From a candidate division WOR-3 bacterium (lineage in GTDB: Bacteria; Hydrothermota; Tepidihabitantia; SM23-42; JAOAFX01): a stretch of DNA of 64,000 nucleotides. Position numbers and translations under genes: made by a program. The stretch is from contig JBDRVV010000002.1 of assembly GCA_039802005.1 (NCBI GenBank), positions 1-64,000 on the forward strand. The letters run 5' to 3'. The notes under the pieces are model-generated. The model worked only from the letters and a program-made list of their open reading frames with translations, had not been told where the DNA came from and did not search any database. This document shows positions 36,751 to 45,944 of the stretch, one piece after another. Numbering within the stretch: position 1 is the first letter of the stretch; each line of letters opens with the position of its first letter.

Positions 36751-38523
36751 ATGGAAAGTGTTATAAAACAAAAAATTGACCAGTCACCAGCACTACCGGG
36801 CGTTTATATATTCAAAAATCAAAAAAACAAACCACTATATATCGGTAAGGCAGGTGATTTAAAAAATCGCCTCAGTTCATATCTGAAAAATCCTGACCCC
36901 CGGATAAATAGAATCATAACAAACTCTGCTGATATTGATATAATAATCACGAACTCCGATACTGAAGCCCTCAGCCTTGAAGAATCTTTGATAAAACTTC
37001 ACAAACCAAAATATAATATTCGTCTGAAAGATGACAAAAAATTTCCCTATCTTAAAATAACTGTTCAGGAAGAATATCCAAGGATATTTTTCACAAGAAA
37101 TTTGAAAAAAGATGGCTCGCTAATATTCGGTCCTTATACAAGTGCCCGTGCATTGCGTCAGACCAGGGATGCATTATGCAAAATATTCAAGATCGCTTCC
37201 TGCAATAAAGATTTTTCCAAACCTCTTCCCCGTCCCTGTCTTTCAGCCTACATCGGTAGATGCAGTGCACCCTGTGTGCGGAAAATATCAAAAGAAGAAT
37301 ATCAAAATCTTGTGAAGAAGGCGATAAAATTTTTAAAGGGCGAATCAGATGAACTTGCAAGGGCAATTGAAGAACGAATGTGGGAACATGCAAAAAAAGA
37401 GAATTTTGAGGCGGCAAAGATTTTAAGGGATGAATTGTTTGCCATAAGAAGAATAACCCAGCGCCAGCAAATCGTCACCAATGACGGGATAAATCGCGAT
37501 GTGATAGGTTTTGCTCGCAGCGGTATTCATTGTACTGGTTGTCTTTTCAGAATTAGAGAAAATAGATTAATATCAAAAGAGATATACCATTTAAAGGTAC
37601 CTAAAGACGAAAACACCCAAAATATTATTTCGGCATTTATAAGACTTATCTATACCCATATTTCATTTTTACCTGCAGAAATAATTGTAGCAAAGGAACC
37701 GAGTGACTGGGATATACAACAAAAATGGTTTAAGGAAAAAGGAATTTATATTGCTCTCGTAATTCCCTATAAGGCGGAACTAAAAAACCTTCTTGAGTGG
37801 GCAGAAAAGAACGCTGAAACCGAACTCGCGGGGGTTGTGATTGCAAAAAGGACGCCAACTCCAATCATTGAACTTCAGAATATTCTCCAGTTAGATAAAC
37901 CACCAAGATGGATTGAGGCATTTGATATTTCAAATTTGAAAGAAAAATTTGCGGTTGGGTCATCCGTTGCATTTCATGATGGGAAGCCATACAAGAAATT
38001 ATATCGTCATTATCGGATAAAAAGGGTTCAAGGACAGAATGACTTTGCAATGATCCAGGAGATAGTTTCAAGAAGACTTGATGATATAAAATCCTCCAAT
38101 CAAATGCCAGATTTATTATTGATTGATGGAGGAAAGGCGCAACAGAATGCTGCACTAAAAGTCATAAAACAGATTGACCTGCCAATACCGGTATTTGCAA
38201 TTGCCAAACGCAGTGACCAGTTATACTATCCTGATGGTAGAACCATATCAATACCAACTCTTTCAAGAAGCGTGGTTTTACTGAAAAGAATCCGCGATGA
38301 GGCACATAGATTTGCCATTACCTATCATAGAAAAGTAAGGATTAAACAGGTCACAGCCTCTGCCCTTGATAGAATTCCGGGCATTGGGGAAAAAAGAAAA
38401 GTCATTCTGCTTAAACATTTTGGCAGTGTTGATGCAATTAAAAAGGCAGGGGAAGAAGATATTTCAAAACTTCCCGGTATAGGTAAAAAGATTGCGCGTG
38501 TAATATACGAAGCCCTCCATTAA
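36751..38523 (+). CDS. uvrC: Excinuclease ABC subunit C
   Basis: 590 residues. N-terminal GIY-YIG nuclease (PGVYIFKNQKNKPLYIGKAG, about residues 13-32), UVR/UvrB-binding motif (AKKENFEAAKILRDELFAI, about 212-230), central RNase H-like nuclease with Asp in LLLIDGGKAQQ, and two C-terminal helix-hairpin-helix units (IPGIGEKRKVILL, LPGIGKKIARVI). It makes both incisions in nucleotide excision repair. No clear Shine-Dalgarno. It is slightly shorter than the E. coli enzyme but complete. Confidence 0.95.
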   Translation: MESVIKQKIDQSPALPGVYIFKNQKNKPLYIGKAGDLKNRLSSYLKNPDPRINRIITNSADIDIIITNSDTEALSLEESLIKLHKPKYNIRLKDDKKFPYLKITVQEEYPRIFFTRNLKKDGSLIFGPYTSARALRQTRDALCKIFKIASCNKDFSKPLPRPCLSAYIGRCSAPCVRKISKEEYQNLVKKAIKFLKGESDELARAIEERMWEHAKKENFEAAKILRDELFAIRRITQRQQIVTNDGINRDVIGFARSGIHCTGCLFRIRENRLISKEIYHLKVPKDENTQNIISAFIRLIYTHISFLPAEIIVAKEPSDWDIQQKWFKEKGIYIALVIPYKAELKNLLEWAEKNAETELAGVVIAKRTPTPIIELQNILQLDKPPRWIEAFDISNLKEKFAVGSSVAFHDGKPYKKLYRHYRIKRVQGQNDFAMIQEIVSRRLDDIKSSNQMPDLLLIDGGKAQQNAALKVIKQIDLPIPVFAIAKRSDQLYYPDGRTISIPTLSRSVVLLKRIRDEAHRFAITYHRKVRIKQVTASALDRIPGIGEKRKVILLKHFGSVDAIKKAGEEDISKLPGIGKKIARVIYEALH

Positions 38524-38648
38524 TGAATAAATCCAAGACTTTTGTTTGCAATTTACAACAAACTCTAATTTTTACAATCCCGCTAAATCCTATATTGATA
38601 ATTTAAAATGTCCTGATTATCTATATGTAGGCAAAAGCCCAAAACCCC

Positions 38649-38676
38649 TTGAATTAATGAAAAATTTGGATATACT
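38649..38676 (+). promoter_or_regulatory. Promoter of pckG
   Basis: TTGAAT, 16 bp, TATACT. The start would lie about 70 bases downstream, with GGAGG before it. The rest of the 230-bp spacer after uvrC shows nothing I can identify. Confidence 0.45.
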
Positions 38677-38753
38677 TATAAAGTGGATTTCAATAGAAAA
38701 CATTGCTCTAAAAATGGGTCAAAATTTATTTTTTAAGAGAGGAGGTTTAAAAA

Positions 38754-40634
38754 ATGGCAAATGACCTGAAATTTTTGGAAGAAAAACTCGGGAAACAGGG
38801 TTTTGAGCGGTTAAAAAAGATAAATAATACTGCTTTATATGCGTTTCTTGCAAAATATTTACAGTTATGTAATCCTGATAAGGTATTTGTTTGTACCGAC
38901 ACGCCTGAAGATATAGATTACATCAGACAGACCGCTATAAAGAATGGTGAGGAGAGAAAACTCGCAACCCCAGGTCATACTATTCATTTTGACAATTACG
39001 GAGACCAGGGAAGAGACAAAAAGAATACAGGCATTTTATTACCAAAGGGTAAAAAACTTGATGAAGCTATAGAGACTAAAGACCGTGATACCGCCCTTGC
39101 AGATATCCATGAAGTATTGAAAGATATAATGAAGGGCAAAGAAGCCTTTGTCTGTTTTTTCTGTCTCGGACCAACAAATTCTGAATTCTCAATCCCTGCG
39201 GTCCAGTTGACCGATTCCAGTTATGTTGCACACAGTGAAACGATACTTTACCGCCCTGGTTATCAGGAATTTATCAAGCAGGGGCCAAATTTGCGATTTT
39301 TCAAATTTGTCCATTCCCAGGGTGAACTTGATGAAAGGAAGACCTGCAAAAATCTTGATAAAAGAAGAATTTTCATTGACCTTGAAGAAGATATTGTTTA
39401 TAGCACCAATACCCAGTATGGCGGGAATACGATAGGATTAAAAAAACTTGCAATGCGTCTGGCAATAAATCGTGGTTCAAAAGAAGGGTGGTTGACCGAG
39501 CATATGCTCGTTATGCGTGTCAATGGTCCAAATAATAGAAAAACCTATTTCTTAGGTGCCTTCCCATCCCTTTGTGGGAAGACTTCAACCGCGATGCTTG
39601 AAGGTGAGAATATTGTCGGCGATGACATTGCATATCTCAGAAAGAAAGATGGCATTGTCAGGGCAGTGAATGTAGAAAAAGGTATGTTTGGTATCATTCA
39701 GGGTGTAAATTCAAAGGATGATAAGTATCAGTGGGAGGCACTCCATACCCCCGGCGAAATAATCTTTTCCAATGTTCTGGTTACACCCGAAGGCAAGGTG
39801 CACTGGATTGGAAAAGATGGCGAAATTCCTGAGAAAGGTGAGAATCATTCGGGTGAGTGGTTTAAGGGCAAAAAAGACGCCAATGGTAAAGAGATTCCGG
39901 TTTCCCATCCCAATGCACGATTTACAATTGACTTACAATTATTCCAGAATCTTGATAAAGAAGCATTACACAATCCAGAAGGTGTAGAGGTCGGTGCAAT
40001 TGTCTATGGCGGAAGGGATTCTGATACCTGGGTTCCTGTGGAAGAGGCATTTGATTGGACACATGGTATCATTACCAAAGGTGCTTCGCTTGAATCAGAG
40101 ACAACCGCAGCGACTTTAGGAAAGGAAGGTGTAAGAGAATTCAACCCTATGTCCAACATTGATTTTCTATCAATACCGATTGGCAAATACATTGAAGCAA
40201 ATTTAAAATTCGCACAAGGGTTGAAAAAAGAACCAAAGATATTCGGAGTAAATTATTTCTTAAAAGACAAAGATGGAAAATTTCTGAATGAGAAAACGGA
40301 TAAAAGGGTCTGGTATAAATGGATGGAATTAAGGGTCCACAATGATGTGAAGGCGATAAAGACACCCACGGGTTTGATTCCGGAATATGAAGATTTGAAA
40401 AAACTTTTTAAACAGGTTCTGAACAAGGATTATACATTTGAAGATTATTCAAAACAATTTACGGTGAGAATCCCTGAGCATCTTGCAAAGATTGACCGTA
40501 TTGTAGATATCTACAAGACAAAGGTCATTGACCCACCACAGGTTCTATTTGATGTTCTTGAAGAACAGAGAAAGAGATTGCTTGAATATCAGAAGAAATT
40601 CGGCGACTACATAAAGCCAGAACAATTAAAATAA
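38754..40634 (+). CDS. pckG: Phosphoenolpyruvate carboxykinase (GTP)
   Basis: 626 residues, the GTP-enzyme length. The P-loop (kinase-1a) reads FPSLCGKTS (about residue 274), followed by GENIVGDDIAYL. Other family blocks are YSTNTQYGGNTIGLKK and GVNYFLKD. It converts oxaloacetate and GTP to PEP, CO2 and GDP, a gluconeogenic step that can also run in reverse for anaplerosis. Strong GGAGG, its own promoter and a strong terminator make it a single-gene unit. The gene faces purH. Confidence 0.95.
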   Translation: MANDLKFLEEKLGKQGFERLKKINNTALYAFLAKYLQLCNPDKVFVCTDTPEDIDYIRQTAIKNGEERKLATPGHTIHFDNYGDQGRDKKNTGILLPKGKKLDEAIETKDRDTALADIHEVLKDIMKGKEAFVCFFCLGPTNSEFSIPAVQLTDSSYVAHSETILYRPGYQEFIKQGPNLRFFKFVHSQGELDERKTCKNLDKRRIFIDLEEDIVYSTNTQYGGNTIGLKKLAMRLAINRGSKEGWLTEHMLVMRVNGPNNRKTYFLGAFPSLCGKTSTAMLEGENIVGDDIAYLRKKDGIVRAVNVEKGMFGIIQGVNSKDDKYQWEALHTPGEIIFSNVLVTPEGKVHWIGKDGEIPEKGENHSGEWFKGKKDANGKEIPVSHPNARFTIDLQLFQNLDKEALHNPEGVEVGAIVYGGRDSDTWVPVEEAFDWTHGIITKGASLESETTAATLGKEGVREFNPMSNIDFLSIPIGKYIEANLKFAQGLKKEPKIFGVNYFLKDKDGKFLNEKTDKRVWYKWMELRVHNDVKAIKTPTGLIPEYEDLKKLFKQVLNKDYTFEDYSKQFTVRIPEHLAKIDRIVDIYKTKVIDPPQVLFDVLEEQRKRLLEYQKKFGDYIKPEQLK

Positions 40635-40651
40635 ATCTTGAGAAAAATCAA

Positions 40652-40679
40652 AGCCCCCTTCAGAGAAGGGGGCTTTTTC
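40652..40679. terminator. Bidirectional rho-independent terminator between pckG and purH
   Basis: Perfect 9-bp stem AGCCCCCTT/AAGGGGGCT with a 5-base loop. A T5 run follows on the plus strand, and T-rich sequence follows on the minus strand after the opposite arm. Confidence 0.85.
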
Positions 40680-40710
40680 ATTTGTAGACTAAACTCTACC
40701 TCTACAAATG
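40679..40710. repeat. Inverted repeat CATTTGTAGA/TCTACAAATG
   Basis: Perfect 10-bp arms around 12 bases, adjoining the terminator and just after the purH stop on the other strand. It contains TGTAG feet like the REP-like elements. Confidence 0.5.
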
Positions 40711-40717
40711 TTATTTT

Positions 40718-42160
40718 CTAATGGCGGAAATGGCGATAGCCAGTGAAGACCATTGCAATATCATATTCATTACATGCCTGGATTACCTCTTCATCCCTCT
40801 TTGAACCACCGGGTTGAATAACTGCTGTTACTTTTCCTTTTGCTGCTGCATCAATACCATCCCGGAAAGGAAAGAATGCATCTGAGGCAAGGACTGAACC
40901 TTCTGCCTGTGGACCTGCATTCTTTACCGCAATCTCAACTGCACTGACACGGGAGGTCTGGCCACCACCAATACCAACAGTTCTACCTTTGTTCGCAAGG
41001 ACAATGGCATTTGACCTGACCCACTTCACAACCTTCCAGGCAAATTTCAATGCCTCTTCTTCGTATTTGCTCGGTGCCCTTTTTGTAACAACCTTCCACT
41101 CGGTAAAGTCTTTGTTATCTGCATCTTGAACGAGTATTCCCCCAAATACCGATTTGAAGGTAATCTTGGGCAGAAGTTCTGGAGAGACCTTTACGAGCCT
41201 GAGATTCTTTTTTGTACGGAGAATCTCAAGTGCCTTTGGTTCATAATCAGGGGCAATTATAACTTCATAAAAAATCTTTGCCATTGCCTCAGCGGTTGTG
41301 GCATCAATAGTTCTATTAAGTCCAACAATACCCCCGAATGCGGAAACCGAATCAGCCATATATGCTCTTTCATAGGCTTCATTTACTGTATCACCGATTG
41401 CAACACCACAGGGCGTTTGATGTTTTATTATTACACAGGCAGTCTCAGAAAAATCCATTGCGGCATTAAACGCTATTTCCGCATCAAGGATATTATTATA
41501 TGAAAGTTCCTTTCCACCCAATATTTCAAAATGTTTTTTTAGTAATGGATTTAGATAAAATCCCGCATTCTGGTGGGGATTTTCTCCATACCGCATCGGA
41601 ATAAATAATTCAGCACCTGCTGAAAAATAATTTCTCTTACTGAAGTCCTGATTGAAGTATTCGGCAATTACTGCATCATACCAGGCAATGTAATCAAGCG
41701 CCTTCCGTGCGAGATTCAATCTGTATTCTTCATTAAATTGGTTTTCCTTCAATGTTTTTATCAACTCGTCATATTGCGAAGGACAGAATACCACACCTAC
41801 CTTTTTATAATTTTTGGCACCAGCGCGAATCAGGGTCACACCACCAATGTCAATAAACTCAATCATTTCATCCAGAGTTTTGTTCTCCTGGTTGAAAAAT
41901 GGATATAGATTACACACAACAATGCTGATTTCTCCAGTTTCAAGAATTTCCTTTGCAATGCGCTGGCTCAATGTCTTAACGCGTTCACTCTCGGTGCCAC
42001 CGGTATAATCAGATATTTTTATAGCCGGTATCCCATTTTCACTCAATAATTTCTGGGTACCACCCGTGGCAATTATTTCATAACCAAGTTCTTTTAAATT
42101 TTTTCCAAGTTCTACTATACCCTGTTTATCTGCTACTGAAATTAATGCTTTTTTGTTCAT
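40718..42160 (-). CDS. purH: Bifunctional AICAR transformylase/IMP cyclohydrolase
   Basis: 480 residues from the ATG at 42160, one base after the apgM stop and 7 bp after a GGAG; an ATG at 42172 is less well placed. The N-terminal MGS-like IMP cyclohydrolase domain has ATGGTQKLL. The C-terminal transformylase has MRYGENPHQ and KHQTPCGVAIG and ends TGYRHFRH. It carries out the last two steps of IMP synthesis. It shares a transcript with apgM; no other pur genes are near. Confidence 0.94.
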   Translation of the reverse strand: MNKKALISVADKQGIVELGKNLKELGYEIIATGGTQKLLSENGIPAIKISDYTGGTESERVKTLSQRIAKEILETGEISIVVCNLYPFFNQENKTLDEMIEFIDIGGVTLIRAGAKNYKKVGVVFCPSQYDELIKTLKENQFNEEYRLNLARKALDYIAWYDAVIAEYFNQDFSKRNYFSAGAELFIPMRYGENPHQNAGFYLNPLLKKHFEILGGKELSYNNILDAEIAFNAAMDFSETACVIIKHQTPCGVAIGDTVNEAYERAYMADSVSAFGGIVGLNRTIDATTAEAMAKIFYEVIIAPDYEPKALEILRTKKNLRLVKVSPELLPKITFKSVFGGILVQDADNKDFTEWKVVTKRAPSKYEEEALKFAWKVVKWVRSNAIVLANKGRTVGIGGGQTSRVSAVEIAVKNAGPQAEGSVLASDAFFPFRDGIDAAAKGKVTAVIQPGGSKRDEEVIQACNEYDIAMVFTGYRHFRH

Positions 42161-42161
42161 T

Positions 42162-43358
42162 TTATGCTCCATATTTTTTTAATTTCAAAGAATGGGCAAG
42201 GAGCAATGGCATAACCTCCATCGCCCGCATAACACCAAGACTGCCCTTTACACAATTTCTTTCTGTGAATCTCATATTATCAGGAAAAATGTATGGAGAA
42301 TATAAAAGTAATGGATTGGGATGCCAGGAATGGGAGTGTAATTTTGTCGGTGTAGAATGGTCAGCGGTAATACATAACACATCAGGTTTTAAATCTACTA
42401 TTTCGGGTAGGAATTTATCAAATTCTTCTATCGCCTTTATCTTCGCATCCTGATTGCCATCTTCGCCTGCCTTATCTGTTGGTTTGTAATGGAAATAGAA
42501 GAAATCAAATTTTGAATAATTTGTCTTTAGTGTTTCTATTTGATTCCTAATTGTATCACCGGTAGTTAGTATCTCCATACTCACAGTCTTTGCCAGACCA
42601 CGATACATTGGATAATTGGCAATCGCGGCACTATTGATACCGTATTTATCATTCATCGGTGTGAGTGCAGGTAGTCTTGCAAATCCCCTTAATAAAACAT
42701 AATTAGCCTTTGGCTCGTTTTTTAATATCTCCTGGCATTTTTTAATGAATATATTTATGACTTCAGCACTTCTTTTTGCTTCAGGAATTTTGGGTTCTGC
42801 ATAGACTGGGGGTAGATTATCTTTTTGCGGGTCTGCATCAGTAAGGGCATCAGAAAGTCCACAATTTTTAAAGACAACAACAAAACGATGCTCTTTTGCC
42901 GGCTTGATTAAAACCTTAATTCCATCTATATCCTTTATACTCTCCTGTAGTATATTGCATATCCTTGCACACTCTTCACTTGATATCCTGCCTGCCCTTC
43001 TGTCAATAATTATCCCTGATTTATCTATCGTGGCAAAATTCGCCCGAACCGCAAGGTCATCTTTATCAAGTTCAAGCCCGATACCCAATGCCTCAAGCAC
43101 TCCTCTACCGATTTGATTTCTGATTGGATCATAACCGAATAGAGCAAGATGTGCAGGACCGCTACCAGGGGTAATACCGGGGAAGATGGAAATGGTCAAA
43201 CCAAGACTGCTCTTGCTGCTTACATTATCAAGATTTGGTGTCTTTGCTTTTTCCAGGGCAGTTTCATCAGGGTCAGGCAAATCACCAAGCCCATCAAGGA
43301 CTATAAGCAAGATTCTCTTTTCGTTTTTATTGATTAACTCTTTTATGAGTTCTTCCAT
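42162..43358 (-). CDS. apgM: 2,3-bisphosphoglycerate-independent phosphoglycerate mutase, archaeal type
   Basis: 398 residues of the ApgM family in the alkaline-phosphatase superfamily. The N-terminus has the metal-binding [14 protein letters not shown]; later [14 protein letters not shown] carries the catalytic Ser, and [18 protein letters not shown] is the C-terminal metal site. It interconverts 3- and 2-phosphoglycerate in glycolysis and gluconeogenesis. The promoter -10 ends 5 bp before the ATG and there is no Shine-Dalgarno, so it is predicted to be leaderless. Confidence 0.93.
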   Translation of the reverse strand: MEELIKELINKNEKRILLIVLDGLGDLPDPDETALEKAKTPNLDNVSSKSSLGLTISIFPGITPGSGPAHLALFGYDPIRNQIGRGVLEALGIGLELDKDDLAVRANFATIDKSGIIIDRRAGRISSEECARICNILQESIKDIDGIKVLIKPAKEHRFVVVFKNCGLSDALTDADPQKDNLPPVYAEPKIPEAKRSAEVINIFIKKCQEILKNEPKANYVLLRGFARLPALTPMNDKYGINSAAIANYPMYRGLAKTVSMEILTTGDTIRNQIETLKTNYSKFDFFYFHYKPTDKAGEDGNQDAKIKAIEEFDKFLPEIVDLKPDVLCITADHSTPTKLHSHSWHPNPLLLYSPYIFPDNMRFTERNCVKGSLGVMRAMEVMPLLLAHSLKLKKYGA

Positions 43359-43363
43359 AGCAA

Positions 43364-43391
43364 AATATAGTCAGAAAATAACCAATGTCAA
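43364..43391 (-). promoter_or_regulatory. Promoter of apgM-purH (leaderless)
   Basis: Minus strand TTGACA, 16 bp, TATATT, then 5 bp to the ATG. Confidence 0.7.
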
Positions 43392-43431
43392 TATGGGTCG
43401 CAGTGGGTCCCTGTTTTGTTCTTTTTATTTA

Positions 43432-43459
43432 TTGACTTTCTCTTAAAAATAAATATAAT
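43432..43459 (+). promoter_or_regulatory. Promoter of the SEC-C gene (leaderless)
   Basis: TTGACT, 16 bp, TATAAT, then 5 bp to the ATG at 43465. Confidence 0.7.
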
Positions 43460-43464
43460 CAATT

Positions 43465-44010
43465 ATGGCAATTATAGATATTCAAGAAAAAAAGGCTGAA
43501 GAAAGAAAGAGGGAAAAAAGGCTTGTGCATTTTACCAATACCACGGTGCGGCAATTTGTTGAAACCACTAAATTTAAAACGAAAAATATAAAGACACTTA
43601 CCGAATATATCACAAAGAGTCTTCTTGACTATGTTTTTTTTCAACAGCACAAAGAAATTGGAGAATTCAACGAAGAACATCTCCGCCATTTTTTGCTTGA
43701 ATATGCACCACAAAAACTTGAAATAAATAAAGATACAGGCAAAGAAATTCCTAATATAATAACTAATTTCTTGGAATTTCTTGAAAATGAAGGGCACATA
43801 AAGAATAGTGTCCAACTTAAAAAGGTCTTGGACGAAAATACCAAGGATTTTATAAAGTTATTGCCATCCCAGAAACCTTCGGATAAAAAATCCCAGACAA
43901 AGACTACAAAGGAATCCGTAGTTTCAGAAGGAGCAAAGGTCGGCAGGAACGACCCCTGCCCCTGTGGCAGTGGAAAAAAATACAAAAAGTGCTGCGGAAA
44001 GAATAAATAG
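43465..44010 (+). CDS. SEC-C motif protein
   Basis: 181 residues. The C-terminal 20 or so residues are a zinc-binding SEC-C motif ([18 protein letters not shown]), as at the end of SecA. The first 120 residues are helical and charged and I do not recognise them; a Lys/Ser/Thr-rich linker joins the two. SEC-C tails bind ribosomes or SecB-like partners, so a role near the ribosome or in protein quality control is possible. Single gene, predicted leaderless, divergent from apgM. Confidence 0.7.
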   Translation: MAIIDIQEKKAEERKREKRLVHFTNTTVRQFVETTKFKTKNIKTLTEYITKSLLDYVFFQQHKEIGEFNEEHLRHFLLEYAPQKLEINKDTGKEIPNIITNFLEFLENEGHIKNSVQLKKVLDENTKDFIKLLPSQKPSDKKSQTKTTKESVVSEGAKVGRNDPCPCGSGKKYKKCCGKNK

Positions 44011-44030
44011 CCTTTAATAAATACATTTCA

Positions 44031-44220
44031 GGAGTGCATTAGCTTGCCAATGCGTTGTTCTTGTCTGGAGTGCATCAGCTTGCTGATGCGTCGTTATCGT
44101 GGAATACATTAGATTGATAATGCACATTTCATGTAGCCGCAACCTTCAGGTTGCGCAGGGTTAATATTATCCTCAACGCGACTGAAGTCGCTACTCCAGA
44201 GCGTAGGGCAAACACGCTGT
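44031..44220. repeat. Cluster of about six REP-like hairpins
   Basis: In order: GGAG plus GCATTAGC/GCCAATGC (44031-44056); GGAG plus the perfect stem GCATCAGC/GCTGATGC (44067-44093); a decayed copy (about 44101-44124); TGTAGCC plus GCAACC/GGTTGC (44132-44156); on the minus strand GGAGTA plus GCGACT/AGTCGC (44177-44197); and GCGT/ACGC (44200-44218). Two foot types (GTAG, GGAG) and both orientations occur. No gene is present. Confidence 0.65.
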
Positions 44221-44292
44221 AAATTGTTGGGCAAGCTCGACCACTATATTTAAATGCTAATGAAATGTGGATATGACTTAGAATACAACACC

Positions 44293-44319
44293 TTGACTTT
44301 TACAAAAAAATAGTAAAAT
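44293..44319 (+). promoter_or_regulatory. Promoter of the frameshifted T9SS cargo gene
   Basis: TTGACT, 15 bp, TAAAAT, about 21 bp before the start, with GGGAGGA as ribosome site. Confidence 0.5.
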
Positions 44320-44340
44320 TTATTAATACAGGGAGGAACT

Positions 44341-45932
44341 ATGTTTAGTAAACTGTTCTGTGCATTGGTCTTGTTCACAAGCAGTATTCAGGCAACAGTT
44401 ACGCTTGCGCACATTGATATAGCAAAAATTGATGGAGAAAACATCGTATCCGGTCCTCATTATCCATTTCTACCAATGCGTTTCATTCAAGTAGTAGATT
44501 CATCAACTGAATATACATGTGGACTCAACAGCAAGAATGCCTGGCAAATAATACCCAGGATGGATATATCCAGTTCGTCTGTAGAAATTTTGCAATCGGT
44601 GGCAATCTTGATGTCTGGCAAAGCGACTATTTTTTTATCACAACACTCTCGGACGAAAATGTCTATTCTGGACAATTAGGTTCAGCAAGGTATCCACATT
44701 CAATCCCATCCCCTAATGGCATGGGACCTCATATTTCAGCACCAGTTCTGATTACAGGTGCGTGGGGAGCCATGATGGGGCAATATGAAATTGGAGGTTG
44801 GTTCTCTTCTTTGTGGAATCAACCGGTTGATTTAGCAGGAAATGTATGGGCACATAAATGTATCGCCAAACAACTCTCCAATGGCAACATACTCTTTATC
44901 GGTATTACGAGCAATTATGAAATTTTATATCGGACCTACACCCCGAACCTTGATTCTCTGATTGCCTATGGTGTTGTTTCTCCAGCGACGAGTCATTATT
45001 TTGGATATGATATTAATTGCGGGATTGCCTATGTCTTCTGGTATAACGACCAACTGAATGTATATTACAAAACCACGACCGACGGTATAAACTGGAGTCA
45101 AACCCAGATCTACAATTTAGTCTGGCCACAGCCATTTACCCAGAATGTTTTTTACTGGGGACAGATGGCAGTTACTGATGCGGGTAATCCAATCCTTGTA
45201 TTTGATATTATTGACGGTAGTGACTCGGAATATCCTTATATCGGTAAGGTCTACGTTTCAACTGCACCCGGTCAGCCGTGCATTGAGGTTGGTATTACAA
45301 CTCAGGGCGCGGAAAATTTCTATCCTACAATTGCCACCGGTGGCAATTGTGTCGTTGTTCTTTTCGGCGAGACGAGGAGTGGCAGTGGCCAATATACATT
45401 CTGGGATATTTACTATAATTATTCTGCAGATAATGGATTAACCTGGCATACACCAATAAATCTTACCGCAAGTATCACTGACCACAACAATTGTCTCTGG
45501 CAGATTGCCAAGAGATTTTCATCATATGCGTTTTTTGTCTTTGGAAGTGCAATATCGGACCCGATGCTTGACTTATACTGGGACATAAATAATGGCGGGG
45601 CGCATTATGCCCGCTGGTATGTAGGCCGCTTTCCGGACCCGGGTATTAGTGAAAATAGTAGTACTCATTTTTCTAAATATGAAATTACCATTTCACCAAA
45701 TCCAGCAAATACAAATATAACAGTCTCGTATTCTTTACCAATTCCAAATGATATTACGCTCAAGGTTTATAGTGCAGATGGCAGGTTGTGTCAAATACTA
45801 TACAATGGTTATCAAAAAGATGGAAATTACAAAGTTAATCTGTTAACCAGAAATCTTGCCAATGGAACCTATTTCATAGTTCTTGATTCTGCAACCAGAA
45901 GACTTCAGAAGTCTATCGTGGTTACACACTAA
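44341..45932 (+). pseudogene. T9SS sorting-domain protein split by a frameshift
   Basis: A strong GGGAGGA and signal peptide (MFSKLFCALVLFTSSIQA) open one frame at 44341, but the long 471-codon frame (ATG at 44517, open from 44511) lies in a different phase. Neither alone makes a sensible exported protein. The switch must fall between about 44511 and 44560 and equals loss of one base, or a -1 shift. The body is a sialidase/BNR-like beta-propeller (e.g. VYYKTTTDGINWS, YNYSADNGLTWHTP). The C-terminus is a T9SS type A sorting domain (ISPNPANTNITVSYSL ... KVYSADGRL ... GTYFIVL). It is either a true frameshift mutation, an assembly error or, less likely, programmed frameshifting. Confidence 0.7.
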
Positions 45933-45944
45933 TAGAGCATTGGC

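Noticed and set aside
38546-38764. 72-codon open frame upstream of pckG
   Set aside because: It overlaps the pckG ribosome site and start, has no ribosome site of its own, and a promoter-like sequence lies inside it.
44031-44220. CRISPR array or tRNA cluster
   Set aside because: The hairpins differ in sequence and orientation and have no constant spacer length; no cloverleaf or cas gene is seen. I found no CRISPR or tRNA anywhere in the window.
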